From assembly GCA_018881555.1 (NCBI GenBank), contig JACAXG010000328.1, positions 126,784-190,783 of the forward strand: a stretch of 64,000 nucleotides of DNA, written 5' to 3'. Both the position numbers and the translations under genes were made by a program. The notes under the pieces were generated by a model. It worked only from the letters and a program-made list of their open reading frames with translations. It did no database searches and was not told where the DNA came from. This stretch comes from Amblyornis subalaris (lineage: Eukaryota; Chordata; Aves; Passeriformes; Ptilonorhynchidae). Positions 52,401 to 64,000 of this stretch are shown here, in pieces (positions within the stretch are counted from its first letter, which is position 1; each line of letters opens with the position of its first letter).

Positions 52401-52869
52401 GGCGACGCGGGGCGGGGTCAGCGCGGACGCGAGGCGCGGGAGAGGCCTGCCCCCTTTTAAAGACACAGGCGCGGTGCGGGGTGAGGGGGTGTCTCTCCCC
52501 TGCCCGCCCCCCCGTGGGAGGGGGGCCTCCTCCCGCCTCGGCGCTACCGGGCTGTGCTGGGGATGGGGCTCGGGCAGTCACCGGAGGGAGAGGTGCTGCG
52601 AGAGTCACACCACTCATTTAGCCGGGATTCTATATGGCTAAGTCCCGCTCCTGCACCGAGCCGAGCCTGTGTACTCAGATCGCTCTAGAGCCGCCGCACT
52701 GCCGGCGTAGCTGTCTTTCCACAATGGAGCTAATTGGCTTTGTGTGCAAAGCGCCTCAGGAGCAGCCTGCAGGCGATTACGTCCCGGGTTTGGGATGAGG
52801 GGCTATTGCACTGCGTTAGCGGGGACACGAGGCTGCCCAGGGGCGTCGAATAAAGGTCGCATCAACTCC

Positions 52870-55800
52870 TCAAGATTCCGGGGGCGGGGAAGTGCCGGCG
52901 AGGCCAACAACACGTGCACCGATTTTTAGATTTTTATTTTTACCTCTGTCTTACACAGAGGATGTGTCATTACCTAGGACCACCCCATATCAGACCCATT
53001 TGTGACGCTGGATATTTCACAAACTAAAATTAAAACCAGTTTATTATGAATTCTGTTCCAAATGTAACAATTAATGCAGTGCAAATTTCCTCGGCTTGGG
53101 CACTTTGAATCCCTGCCTGTGTTTCCCTAAAATGAAGCCTTGATCCCATTGTTTATTTGGGGTGCCACTATCATTTAACCTCAGAGCTGAGCTGAGGATG
53201 TTCTTGATTAATCCAATTCCTTCAACTTCAAAAAAGTAACAATTCATTGTGCTCTTCCAGAACACTCTAAGTCTGTGCTATCTGAGAGATTCACTGTTCA
53301 TCTGTGAGCATGTAATGAGCTCAGGGAGGCTGAATAGCTCCTTAGAGGGAGGATGAGCTGGATCTGTCATGCCCTTTACCAATCTGATCACAAATCCACC
53401 ACTTTAGTAGGCATAGCTTGTATTTTCTCTACCTTGATATTGGAGGGTCCCAAGCACAAGGAATACTCTTAAAGACAGACATTTAATGGGAGGTAGAGCT
53501 AAGGGCATGAAGTTCTCACGAGGATACTCTCCTTGCCATAACTTTTCCACTTTCTTCGGGTGTACAATAGTCGAAATACTCAGAGCTCTAAGACAGGAGG
53601 ATACGTGCTGATCCCTAGAGCTTCATCTTTCGAGCTGTTCACTGAAGCAGTAAGGATTTAAAACTTCGTGGCTCTTCTGCTCCAGCATCTGACCATAAAC
53701 ACCTGGTCCTCTGGTTACAAAGGACCCTTTGCTTGAACCTCCAGACAGCCTCGGGCCATGTCATCAATGCCTTCAACACCCGGTTTTAGTTCGGGCATTT
53801 AGTCCCAGCTGCTACCGCCTCAGGGTGGGGAGACCTACTTCTAGGCACATTCACAGAGAGGCAGGACTGAATTGAGAGCAGACACTCCTACANGCAGGGA
53901 TCTGGCAGTTTGTTTTTATGTAACTGTCTGGTGCTTCTGTCTATTTGAAGCATCAGTTGTTTATATTCTCCTTCAGCAAGAAAGAAGATAAGAGGGTTTG
54001 AAGGATTTTGGTGGGCTTTTTAAGTTTAAAAACGAACCTCAAGATTTTACAAAAGCCTGCAGAAGTTAAGATTTCATTCAACATGCTGTTTTAAAAACTA
54101 TTTCTGTTCAAAATCAAGGATTCATTTGCCCTTTACCTTACAGGAAAAGGAAACCAAGTTGTGGGCAGTAAGACCTCCGGGGAACACCATTCAAGATGTA
54201 GGAAGAAAAAAAAAATCATTTTTCTTTCTGGTTTCTGTCCACAGAAGTCCTGGGNAGAGGAACAAAAAGGCCTCCTATGCTACGGACATTCCCTGGTTCA
54301 CACGCGAACTTTCCCAACAGCTCACTCTGGCTGCATGCTTTCAGCTGCTCGGAGCTCCTTACAGCTGAGATTACACAGGCAAGGCAGCCCAACACCAAAG
54401 TTTAAGCTAAAGCAAGGATGTATATTTACCATACAGATCAGGTTAGAGACACGTCAGGTAGAGTACATTAAACTAGCCTCACCCTATGCCAGCTAACAAG
54501 ACTCTCTAACCAGCACAACCTGAACTCCCCGCTCTGCTATTTAACGAGATAAATTGAAACTAACTTAGGTACACCAGGAACAATCCCAAAGCAACTTCAG
54601 ACGCAGTTGTGAGCACAAATAACTCACCCTCAATCCCACATGCACGAAAGGAGCCAAAGGGAGCACTTACCACCTCCATCTTCCTAATGATATTTGTACT
54701 GGAAGCCTATCCCCAAGTGTCTGTTTGTTACCTTTGAAGGCCACAGAGGTGAAGGGCTTTGCATCATTTACTCAGCCCTTGTGCCACTGCTTTATTTAGT
54801 ATTAAGTTTTTCTCGTGCTCCTCATTACAAGATGTTGTGTTGGCGCTCTGAAGTGCTGTCTGTGTTGGGTAGCCTGTGCCTGACCTCATTTTGCTGCAGT
54901 CCATCACACACAGCCCAGCANACAGGCTGCTGATGCGTTGTCCTGGACCATGGGTGCTTCCTGCCTGCCTGGTGAAGCTGGATGACTTTGCCACTGGAAT
55001 GCCTGCCAGCTTTGAGCAAGGGCTGTGCCCTGCCTTAGCAGGCTTGGGGCAGGTCCTTGCTGAGAGCCTGTCAGCCTTGCAGTGTGAGCTACTGGGTAAA
55101 GGCTACCTCTGCTTTGGAGACAGACAATTGTACCTGGAGGACCTTCAATGGCCTGGCTATGTTCTGAGAGCATGTTTTTCAACACATGTTAGAAGAATTG
55201 GGGTGTAGTGCTGCTTTCTTTTCTGCTCTGCCTACTACTTGGTATTATTTCCTTGGACAAAAACATTCATTTTCACTTGCCTCCAAAGTATGAACACATT
55301 CTCTAAAGCAGGTACCACTTTTCACCCTCACTAAGTACGGGGCTATGAACATGATATTATTTGGACTCTCTTGAAATAATTTCTTGCAGGATCTTAGTTT
55401 ATGCAGAAGTGGTGGAGATCTTCTTCTTTAGTAGACTGATGAAGTACTCCCAGAAACCTCTTTGTATCACATCCTTCAGAACTTTACAGTTTCTGGATCC
55501 TGAACAAGTTTAAGTGGAAGATACATGTCTAGGTGCTCAGCTCTGCCATGGTATTCCCAGGATACAAATCTGGATATATGTGGAACTTCAAAAGCCAGGT
55601 GGCAGAAAGCATTTGAGAAATTATTTTTTTCTAGGTGACAGCTAAGCAGTCAGCTTAGTTTTTAGTATACAGTTTTTAGTAAGAGGTTTTAGTATGCCAA
55701 ACTTTGAACTAACTCCCCTTCGGTGAGTAATATAGTTGGTTAGTTGTTTTTTTTTTTTAAGCCCGTAGCCACTGCTTAAATTCATTTAGGCTCTCGTTTT
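52870..55800. other. Intergenic, no gene recognised
   Basis: Beyond the H2AZ1 CpG island there is unique-looking sequence. Open frames reach about 110 codons without resemblance to known families. A CACGTG E-box occurs at 52911-52916. In mammals a non-coding transcript is divergent from H2AZ1, but nothing here proves one. Confidence 0.6.
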
Positions 55801-56559
55801 TGTGGTGAGATGAATTACAGTATGACTTGTGTTTGCCTCTGAGGTACTTTCCCCTTGCAGAGGGCTTCCGTTCTGCCCTTTTCCAGGATCTCTATGAAAT
55901 AATAGGATTCTGCTCAGCTGGGTCTCTCTGCTGGCTGCTGTATTTGGGTTCAGGAAAATCACACCCTCTCCGGTTGCACTGTTGTGTTGTGCACAGTTAT
56001 GAATGGATTCAACTGTTCAGTTTAAGAGATATATTTATTAATCTGTTATCTCTAAACAGCTTCACACATTGTATGAATGAGGCCTACAGTGAGATATGGT
56101 GTGAGATATGTGGTGAAGGGATTACTGTGGGCATGATGGCCTGCCGATGGGGCAATAAGTTATCTTATCTATTGGTTGTAGGTGATTCTCATCACTGCAA
56201 TCCAGGTGGAGGAAGCAGTGATACTAAGGTGTCACAGTTCTGTTCTGCCCTTGCCCAAAACACACAGCCTTTGTAATCTCGTCTTTTGTAACTCTCAGTA
56301 TTCCTCATTTAGGTATAAAGCGTCTGCCCCTCCCGTTTGTGATAGCAGCTAACAGAATGTTTGACTACATTCTCATCTCCACTTCTCAAAAAAAAATACG
56401 ATTCGGCATTTGAAATCCTCCATGGCAGAGGATGAGAATATGACCACCTTGCAGACAAGTCAGAGGGCTTCCTCCTCTCTCCTTCCCCAAAGTAGGGATG
56501 CTTCTTTGGTAAGATTTGCACCTCTGGATCATACCTGAAAACACTTGCACACAGTGCTA

Positions 56560-57330
56560 TATATTTATATTTTGCATGTCTAGTGAATTTATCACCGCCG
56601 ATCTAAAAGAATCTACAATCTGTTGTTCCAATAAACTGCACTGTTTGTGAGTCTGTGTTCATGCAAGTTCCTTTGAACTCAACCAGACTTACAGTGTCTC
56701 ATTGGTAAACTGCACTATTTGTGAATCTCTGATTGTGAGTGAGGCCAGACCCTAAGTCTGTGTAACCCACTTTGGTGGGTTATTGGTGCATCTGGGATCA
56801 TACTGAATGCAACCAAACTTACACTGCTGAACTGGTTATAATAAAAAATTTAAACCTAGCTGCACCCAGGCTCTCTGAGGACTGGCTGGAAAGCAGGAGG
56901 ATTTATTTTCTGACAAATTTCTATACTCTTAATGCAACACAGGTGTCTGTAATAGTTCTGCAGATAACACTTGCATACTGATTTCAGAAAGAATCTAACT
57001 ACCCCTATAGCTACACTGTTGTTCATTGTACACCCTTGTGTCTGCTATTAATAGTGTCATAATAACTAGCCTGAATAGATTTTTATCCTGTTCTTGTTTA
57101 GCCAGCTCTGAAAGGAAACTACAGCTAGTTAGGCAAGGTGAAATGAGAGTCTGTCAGAGAGGTGACAGCCAGAACTCCTTACCCTCATCCTTCCCATTGA
57201 CTTACACAGAAACTTATCCCTCAACACTCTCTTGTTGCTGTGTGCCTCGGTCCTCCCCCCTTACCCATATTTGGGGTCTGTTCAATAAAGTAACTGAAGT
57301 TATATTTACGTGATCTTTTGTGTTGTTACA
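56560..57330 (+). repeat. Possible old LTR remnant with a diverged tandem duplication
   Basis: AATAAACTGCACTGTTTGTG at 56630 recurs diverged as GGTAAACTGCACTATTTGTG near 56704. AACCAGACTTACAGTG (56681) recurs as AACCAAACTTACACTG (56811). AATAAA hexamers occur at 56630-56635 and again near 57284. Together this suggests duplicated poly(A)-region sequence of an old retroelement. No termini or target duplications were found, so the family is unassigned. Confidence 0.35.
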
Positions 57331-60300
57331 AAGCCATTTGCAAGCACCTACTCCAATTATGTCCAAGTTAGGGAGCTCTTGGGTGAATCTAATTTGCCTT
57401 GTGATACCTATGTCCAGAGGACATTGTAATCAAATAGGCTTTTACCAGCTGTAGAAACTTTGTTATACCAATTTCTTTTCCTAAGAAAGCAACCTGGAAA
57501 ATGTGAAAAAGAAATGGGAAGAAAATTGCATTTTCCTGAAGGTGGCTTGTTCCAGGTTTTCAATCAAAATGCTCCCTTGCAGGAGCTGGAAATGGTTTTT
57601 CACAACTTGTTCTGTGAAAATAAAAGGGAAAAAGAAATGCCACCTGCCCTTTGGAAGTCCAGAGAGAAAATTCACTGGGGGACTTGCCCTTTCCTTGCCA
57701 AAGTCATTGCAAGTAGAAGGGATCCCACTCTTCTTTGGTGGTAGGAGGCAGCTACTACAGCCAGCATTTCTTCCTCATGGTGTAAATTGGGTTTTGTAGT
57801 GAAATAACTGAAGCTCACAAGTGGAATGAGATCCTTTACCACACCTTGTTTGTGACTCAGACAGCATAGCTCTCTCTGAATAATACATAATTAATAAGAA
57901 CATGTTCTCATTTTTAGTCATCTGCAACAAAGAACTGCAAGCCCCAGGGCCTGTTTTATACTGAGAAAAGTACCGATTTCACAGAGTGAGTCGAGGTGTC
58001 AGCACAAATATAACTGTTAACAATACACCTTTACAAACAACAATTAGATTAACTCAGGAATTCGCTTCTGCCAAAATTTGGGATTATAGCTAAGGGCGTC
58101 TCATTCCCAAGAAAAGTAACTCCCAGAAAGGTTGGGTTTGTTTTTTTTTTTTTAGATTAATCTTTAAGTTTTAGTAATTGTACCTAAAAAAAAGAAAGTT
58201 AAGTAGGTATTAGACTCCTCACCTTCTTTCATCTCTTCTTTAGTCTTTGCTGCAGTGAAGGACCTTCTGTCCTGGACTTGTTTTGGAAATTTCCAAGTTT
58301 CCTTAATGCAGAGGCTTGCAGTTGGAAGCATTTGATCTTGCAGTATGACTGTTACTGCCCAATTAAATTTGATATAGTGTGAAAATTAGTCAGACTTTGG
58401 CCAGGGCTGTAAAGATGAATCTCTTCAACTCTAACGGGGCTGTGACTGACCAAGTGAAATTGTCCCAATGGTGGCAGCATAACATAAGAAATAAAATACG
58501 AAAATATTAAGAGTTTCCTCTTCAGGAAGGTGTTTTAAGCTGAGTCATCACCATCAAAGAGGTATCCTTGTTCTCTGGGGGTAGGGTTGCCTTTAAAGCC
58601 AAAGCACAGCACTTATCTTGCTGTAAAATTGGAGAGAAAAACCTTTTATTTTTTGCGGTCAGGAGACCAGGCAAGGTCAGCATTTCACACAAGATGGACC
58701 TTGTCTGGCAGTCGTGTGCTTAAGATCCTCTGCTAGGACTTCAGAGCAGGAAAGATAACGTGTTATGGATCTTGTGTTAAAAGATATTTTTTTCTTAGCT
58801 GTGAAAGCAAAACAAAATTTAGCATGTGAAATTCACTAGGTGAAGTTACTGCAGATGAAAAGAGGCATAATTATGCAGCTATAAATGACTGACTTTAACA
58901 AGTAAGCTCTTTTCTAGCTTAAAAAACCCCTCCCATCCTGTCAAATTTTGTGGGGGCTTTGTATGTCCTGATTACTTTCTGATTATACATCATTGCATAT
59001 TTTCTACTTTTCTCACCTGGGCCTGGGCCTGAATGGTGTTGCATTTGTCCAAAATCCATGCATGTAAAAAGCAGAAAAATTGTAATCAAGTTCATCAAAT
59101 ACAACAATTTACTGGTGAGGTCTTGCAACACCTGGGAGCAGTCTGAAGGAAGAGAAATATCCAGCACAGGGAGAGTCAAACATCAGTGGTTTGAAAGGTT
59201 TTCATCAGGAGCATCTTCTTTTCTGTGGCTCTTCAAGGGGATGTGTATCCATCCCTCTTATCTTAGTGAAGCACCTGGGCTACTGCTCCATAAATTAGAA
59301 GCAAAACTAAGGGCTGGTGATGGGTAAGAGTTATGGCATGGCAGTGGTGGTGCCTCGTGAGAGGGAGCACAGTAGCTTAAAAAGAGGCACTCTGACTTCC
59401 TGGGGAAGGGAGAGATGGGGAACACAAAGCCTGCAGCAAGGTGGCGGCGGGAGGGAAGGGGCAGAGCTGATACCTGTAGGGAAAATCCTTCTCCAGGGGG
59501 TGGGAACCCCCACCCTCCAAGTTTGGCGTGGAGCAGCTGGGAGGTAAGTGTGGGGATGGGCTCAAGGTGGGAATGCTGCCACTCACTGGGTGTTAGATCA
59601 CACCCTGCCCTGAAAGTCCCTGGTGCTGGGGTGGGTCAAAGCCACAGGAGCTGCTTGCACACAACAGCCTCTCAAATTGCAAGACTTGTAATACCTTTCT
59701 CAGCTTAGGGGGCAGAGGCTTTTGCTAGTACACAGTAATGTGGCATCTTCAAGTGCAGTGATTATGGGTAGCATTTTTCGGCATTCCTCTTGGTCATCAT
59801 TTTGATCCTGTTCTCCTGGCTTTGGCACGTGGGTGACGTTGCAGGCAAGATGCTGAAGCTGCAGTGTAGGAACTGGCTTGCATAAATACATATGCACAGC
59901 CTGATTTGTTTCCCTCACTGCCTCGTTCCCCAGCAGAGTGCCAACAATACCACTGGGCTTCCCTGTGCTTTAGAGAAGCCCCAGCGATGCAAGGTTCAAA
60001 ACATGCAAAGTAGTTTCTGATGAGTTGCTACAGAAGAAAAGGAGGTGATGAGCAACAGAGAGCTGCCACCCAAGACTACAGAGATTGTTTCAGGCCAGTG
60101 ATCTTCTTCACATCTCTGCATGGGGCAATGCAACAGGCTCCCCATGTTCCTTCCCGCATTCAAGGTAGACTAGCACTTGTTGCCTGGCTGGGGTCCCTGA
60201 GGAGCTCCCTGTTTTCAGAGACTGTTGGTGCTTTTAGTCCCTGTTGCTGGCTGTGAGGGCAAGGGGCTGCAGACAACCAACCTGGAAGAAGCCCGCAGGA

Positions 60301-61326
60301 CTTGCACCTCCCTCCTTCACCCCTTCTGCAGGGAGACATTAGTTCAGGGTGCTCTCCCTCCATCAGCAGCTGTTTCCCTCCTCTCTCGGTCTTGGAGACA
60401 TTTAAAATAGCACAACATTTACCTGAACTCAGATGTAGCCACAGTGGAGGATAAAGGAGTATTTTTACTAATGCCTCTGCTTGTGTGGGACTAGCTGCAT
60501 GCCTGTAGGTGCCTTTTCAGATGTTGGTGGGCAGCCAAGCAACAACTGCTTTTGGCGCCAACTTCCAGAGTTGGCATCAGTGCACTCCAGCGCTTTGTGC
60601 ACCTGCCTTTTGTCATGCATAGGTCTCGTTCTTTCTCACCATTTAGGAAAANAAAATAGAAACAAAAAAACAACCAAAACAAAAAATAAGGTTAGAGATG
60701 CTCAATGGGCCATTTCTAAAGGAACTCCCTGTGAAATGTGAACTTGCCATACCTGTCAGTGCCTACACAATTGCAAAAGCTGGAAGCCTCCTCTCAAAAA
60801 ACAGTTTGGGGCAAAAAGTGAACATCCAGAGGTTCCTGGGCCACCTGCCTCAGAGGAGCAACAGCATTTCCACAGCAGGGAGGGTGGAAGCTGCCAGCAG
60901 GGAATGGCTGATCATTATGAACATTGTTGTGGAAAGGCAGGGAGCATTTATGCCAGGACGTACCCTCATGGCAGTGGTGCGTGGTCACAGAGGTTTCCCC
61001 TCTGACCTGCAGCACCTTTCCCACCATATTCTTTCCCCTTTCATTTACTTGATCATTTGTTTGCTGTTACATGTATTGGATGTACCAGACTTGCAATAGA
61101 AACAGCTCCTCCCAAATGCCACATTTCCCACTCCTTTCTTGAGCCTTCAGGCAACCTATCATGGAGCACAAAGGAGACACTGCCGCTTTTCCTGCCCTTG
61201 CCTGGATTCAGCTGGGCTCGCGACCTCCTGGGTTCTCAGTGCACAGAAGCAGTTTGACAACTCTCTCACAACAGGCAGCTTCTTTAAGGTAGCAGCGAAG
61301 GCAAGAGGACGAAAGAATTGGACTTC
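57330..61326. other. Intergenic, nothing recognised
   Basis: About 4 kb without a recognisable gene, RNA or repeat. It is moderately AT-rich with a more GC-rich stretch at about 59330-59680. Small open frames have no support. Confidence 0.55.
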
Positions 61327-61578
61327 TGTAACTTTATTCCAAGTTTATTTGTCTCTGCCGACGAGGCAGGGCGAACAAAGCTTGAAGGGGAGTTAACAGA
61401 AAAGACCCCTACCCGCTCTCTCTCTGCTGCTTTAAGGGGTAGGGATAACAGAGTGTAACCAATGAAAGTAGAGATACATGAGAGGAAACCAATGAAACAT
61501 CTTCAGAAGAAGAACAAATTCAAACTGACTAATGACAATACAGTTAGAGAGAATTTCAAACCAAGCCAACCTGTTACA
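61327..61578 (-). mobile_element. Candidate short LTR-like element, antisense
   Basis: The ends are perfect inverted hexamers (TGTAAC at 61327-61332, GTTACA at 61573-61578), 252 bp apart. On the - strand the order is two ATTGG boxes (in two copies of AACCAATGAAA about 30 bp apart on the + strand), a TTAAAG-like box, then two AATAAA signals at 61344-61349 and 61333-61338. This promoter-then-poly(A) order resembles an LTR. Against this, the flanks show no target-site duplication and there is almost no sequence after the poly(A) signals. Confidence 0.35.
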
Positions 61579-61579
61579 A

Positions 61580-63700
61580 AGCTTAAGACTCTGTGACGGA
61601 GGAGAAAGCATAAAGTAAACGCATGTAGCTATGCTGCTGATTCCTCCTTTGCTCTGCCTTCAGGGACAGAGTCCTGCAAGGGAAAGTTCACCCATTCTGA
61701 GCCCCCTTCACAGGGCCCAGACTGCACCATAGCTACAAGACACCACAGCTGTGAGCATCTTGCAGGCCACAGATCTGCACCTATGAAAGCACTGGCACTG
61801 CCTCTTGCAGTACTGTGTACCCTATCTCCTGCTGCCACATGAAACATTCCCTGACCTGTTTCAGCCCTGGCCACTGCAACAGTGACAAAGCAGCACAGTG
61901 ACAGCCCATGGCCATGGCGTGAAACCAGACTTACTCATCAGCTTTTGCACTGCTTCAGAAACACTGTCCTACCCTTCACCATAGATCTGTACTCAGCTTT
62001 GTCTGAGCAGGACCTTTCATATCAGCCATGTCTCCAGCAAGGAGCACTTCTTACCCTGTTTCTAGACATTTTTTTTTCAGGAGTATCATTTCCTCCTCTT
62101 AGATAAGATCAAAAGCATTCAGCAATAACCAGTTTGATCTATGACTTGCATTCCTCTTGGACTTGCCATTGGCTTACAGGGATTTACATACCCATCAGCA
62201 CTTTCAGAGCAGAATCATGTGGTCTGAATGGGTATGTGTGGAGGTGTGTGTCAAAGTTTCCTACATCCCTAAGCTTATCGGTCAGAAAAGCAAATATTGG
62301 GACATTTGCATGTCATTATTGCTTACCTATTTTATCTACTTAGCCTAATTAGCGAACTAGTCTCATTTAATCCTCAGCATTCACTAATCCCACTCAGAGA
62401 TGGGCCCAAACCAGCACCTGGGTCCCAATTAGGAGATAATAAGCTCTTGGCAATCTGCTGCCTCCAGCAATCACTGCAGCTGATCGAGGTGCATGGGAGT
62501 GCAGCAGCTCTCATGAAACAGGGGAAATGCCAGACCCACATGACCTCTGTGCTCAAGCTCTACAGACAACTGAGAAGCAGATCAGGATCTAAATGCATCA
62601 TTTGCTTTGCAATGGTCTGGGTATACCTCAAGCGCTACACCCTCTCCCTAACCCCCCCAAAAAAGAGGAAGAGTTGGTTTTTGCACCTGTCCGTATCAGT
62701 TGCATCAAACCCTCCAGTGGCCAGAAGAGCCCCTGACTATTAAAGCTCTTGCATTTTGTCATCCTTTGCAGCTGCTTCTTGTCCCCTTAGCTCATTCTGA
62801 ACATGACATGGTGACAAACCCAAGTACATGCTGTAGCCACTATTCACATATAGCTGTAACAAGAAATTACGGCAAGATGAAAAAGGGAGTATGTTCTGCA
62901 ACAGCTATGGTCAACTGGACAGGCCTTGGGGCTTGTTTCTGACTTGGCTGTTAAAAAGAGCTACTTGTACCTGCTCTGGTTCTGCATCCACAAGGGAGGG
63001 ACAGTAGCATGCAGAGAGCCTGCAGGCACTTTGGCATGTCCCCATGGACAGCAGGTCTAAGAGTCCATCACTGTCCCACCAAAGCTACAGGGCTGAAGGT
63101 TGAGATATTAGTGGTCTCCTCTGGAGATCCCACACCATCGGCGTGGTTTCTTTCAGCACAGAGTCACACGGAGAGACTGATCAGCACTTGCCTCCTTGAT
63201 GTTTTCAAAGACCCATGTCTGCCACTCAGGACTCTACCTGGTCTCCATCTTCCTCTGTAGTAGGGAAGGGTTTTACCTTCTGCAGGGCTGGCACCATTGG
63301 CAAGGCATGCTGCATTCCCCTCCAGGGAGGCAAAGGGCTCCTGGTAACCTGTGCAGGCAGGAGGCTCCACATGGGCCTCCTACAGCCTTTTCCTAAGTCT
63401 GCTCTTCTTTCCCCAGCCAGGAATATCTGACTCTGCCAAGACATGGATGCATAAGTTGCCAGCTCCTCCTGAAAGCTAGCTCACTAAACAAAGAAAATCC
63501 AATTTGGCATCAAAAAGCAGACAGTCTAATTCTGGTCTCTCATCTTTTTTCCCTGCTGGTGCAGTTCATGAGACTTTTCACTGATTTATACCTTGGATGC
63601 AAGAAGAGTTTCAGACTCAAGGTTATTCTCCTGTCAGGTGTAGGCATGTCCTCACTGTAACACATAATGAAATAGTTTATGAGCTGAGGATGTTCACAAA
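61580..63700. other. Intergenic, nothing recognised
   Basis: Unique-looking sequence up to the right-hand CR1 copy. I found no exon of DDIT4L, the next gene expected from mammalian gene order. Confidence 0.55.
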
Positions 63701-64000
63701 ATGAGAGAGACATGGAGCTCCTGGAGCAGGTCCAGCAGAGGGCAACAAAGATGATTAAGGATGAGGACAGGCTGAGGGAGCTGGGCCTGTTCAGCCTCAA
63801 GAAGAGACGACTGAGAGGGGAACTCATCAATGTCTATGAGTATCTGAAGGTAGTATGTCAAGACGATGGAGCAACAGGACAAGAGGCAGGAACTGATGCA
63901 CAGGAAGTTCAACCTGAATATGAGGAAGAACTTCTTTACTGTGTGGGTGACCACGCACTGGAACAGATTGCCCAGAGAGTCTATGGAGTCTCCCTCACTG
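63701..64000 (+). mobile_element. CR1 LINE fragment, sense, cut by window end
   Basis: CR1 sequence in sense orientation: GACATGGAGCTCCTGGAGCA, GGCAACAAAGATGATTAAGG, GACAGGCTGAGGGAGCTGGG, TGTTCAGCCTCAAGAAGAGA and ACTTCTTTACTGTG. The copy continues beyond the window. It is closer to the family pattern than the copy at 18250-18693. Confidence 0.93.

Larger units (their letters stand above)
51840..52560 (-). promoter_or_regulatory. H2AZ1 CpG-island promoter and intron 1
   Basis: This dense CpG stretch covers the start codon, the 5' UTR, intron 1 and about 400 bp upstream. The core promoter elements listed separately (TATA, two CCAAT) sit inside it. Long frames on both strands here are compositional. 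Confidence 0.8.

Noticed and set aside
51710..52641. Long frames on both strands across the H2AZ1 promoter
   Set aside because: CpG-island composition; they cross the TATA/CCAAT promoter and H2AZ1 intron 1.
55827..56276. 149-codon + strand frame
   Set aside because: It has no recognisable domain, no splice or promoter context, and sits next to a possible retroelement remnant; not enough to call a gene.
58919..59179. 86-codon - strand frame
   Set aside because: No resemblance to a known family, no promoter and no conserved motif seen.

Overview
This window is nuclear DNA from a vertebrate, almost certainly a bird. Three things show it: intron-split genes with GT/AG boundaries, CR1-type LINE 3' ends (antisense forms begin with a CACAGAAT-like end and carry a GGTTGGAA-like block), and a solo ERVL-like LTR with an intact target-site duplication. 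Scattered single N bases look like ambiguous calls in a draft assembly.

Four conserved genes are readable exon by exon, in the order known from mammals (human 4q23). DAPP1 is on the + strand (coding exons 967-12577; the first exon lies left of the window). LAMTOR3 is on the - strand (15495-18940, complete, 124 codons). DNAJB14 is on the - strand (25576-48714, complete, 380 codons, 8 coding exons). H2AZ1 is on the - strand (50440-52170, complete, 128 codons). DAPP1 and LAMTOR3 converge tail to tail, with roughly 1 kb between their inferred 3' ends. LAMTOR3, DNAJB14 and H2AZ1 point the same way, each with its own CpG-island promoter (about 18690-19430, 48230-49110 and 51840-52560).

The genes do not form one pathway. 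DAPP1 is a PI3K-dependent B-cell adaptor. LAMTOR3 is a lysosomal Ragulator scaffold for MAPK and mTORC1 signalling. DNAJB14 is an ER-membrane J-protein. H2AZ1 is the replication-independent histone variant H2A.Z.1. The locus is a stable syntenic block, not an operon.

The rest is intron and intergenic sequence. It holds five CR1 fragments (one cut by the right edge), the solo LTR at 21473-22034, a pentanucleotide tandem repeat in the LAMTOR3 CpG island and two weaker LTR-like segments at about 56.6 and 61.3-61.6 kb. From about 52.9 kb to 63.7 kb I recognise no gene. I see no evidence of a new multi-gene system. The items most worth checking are an Ala-to-Thr change in the H2A.Z N-tail, a short divergent DAPP1 C-terminus, palindromic NRF1-type sites in two of the three CpG islands, and opposed CR1 copies flanking the LAMTOR3 promoter.
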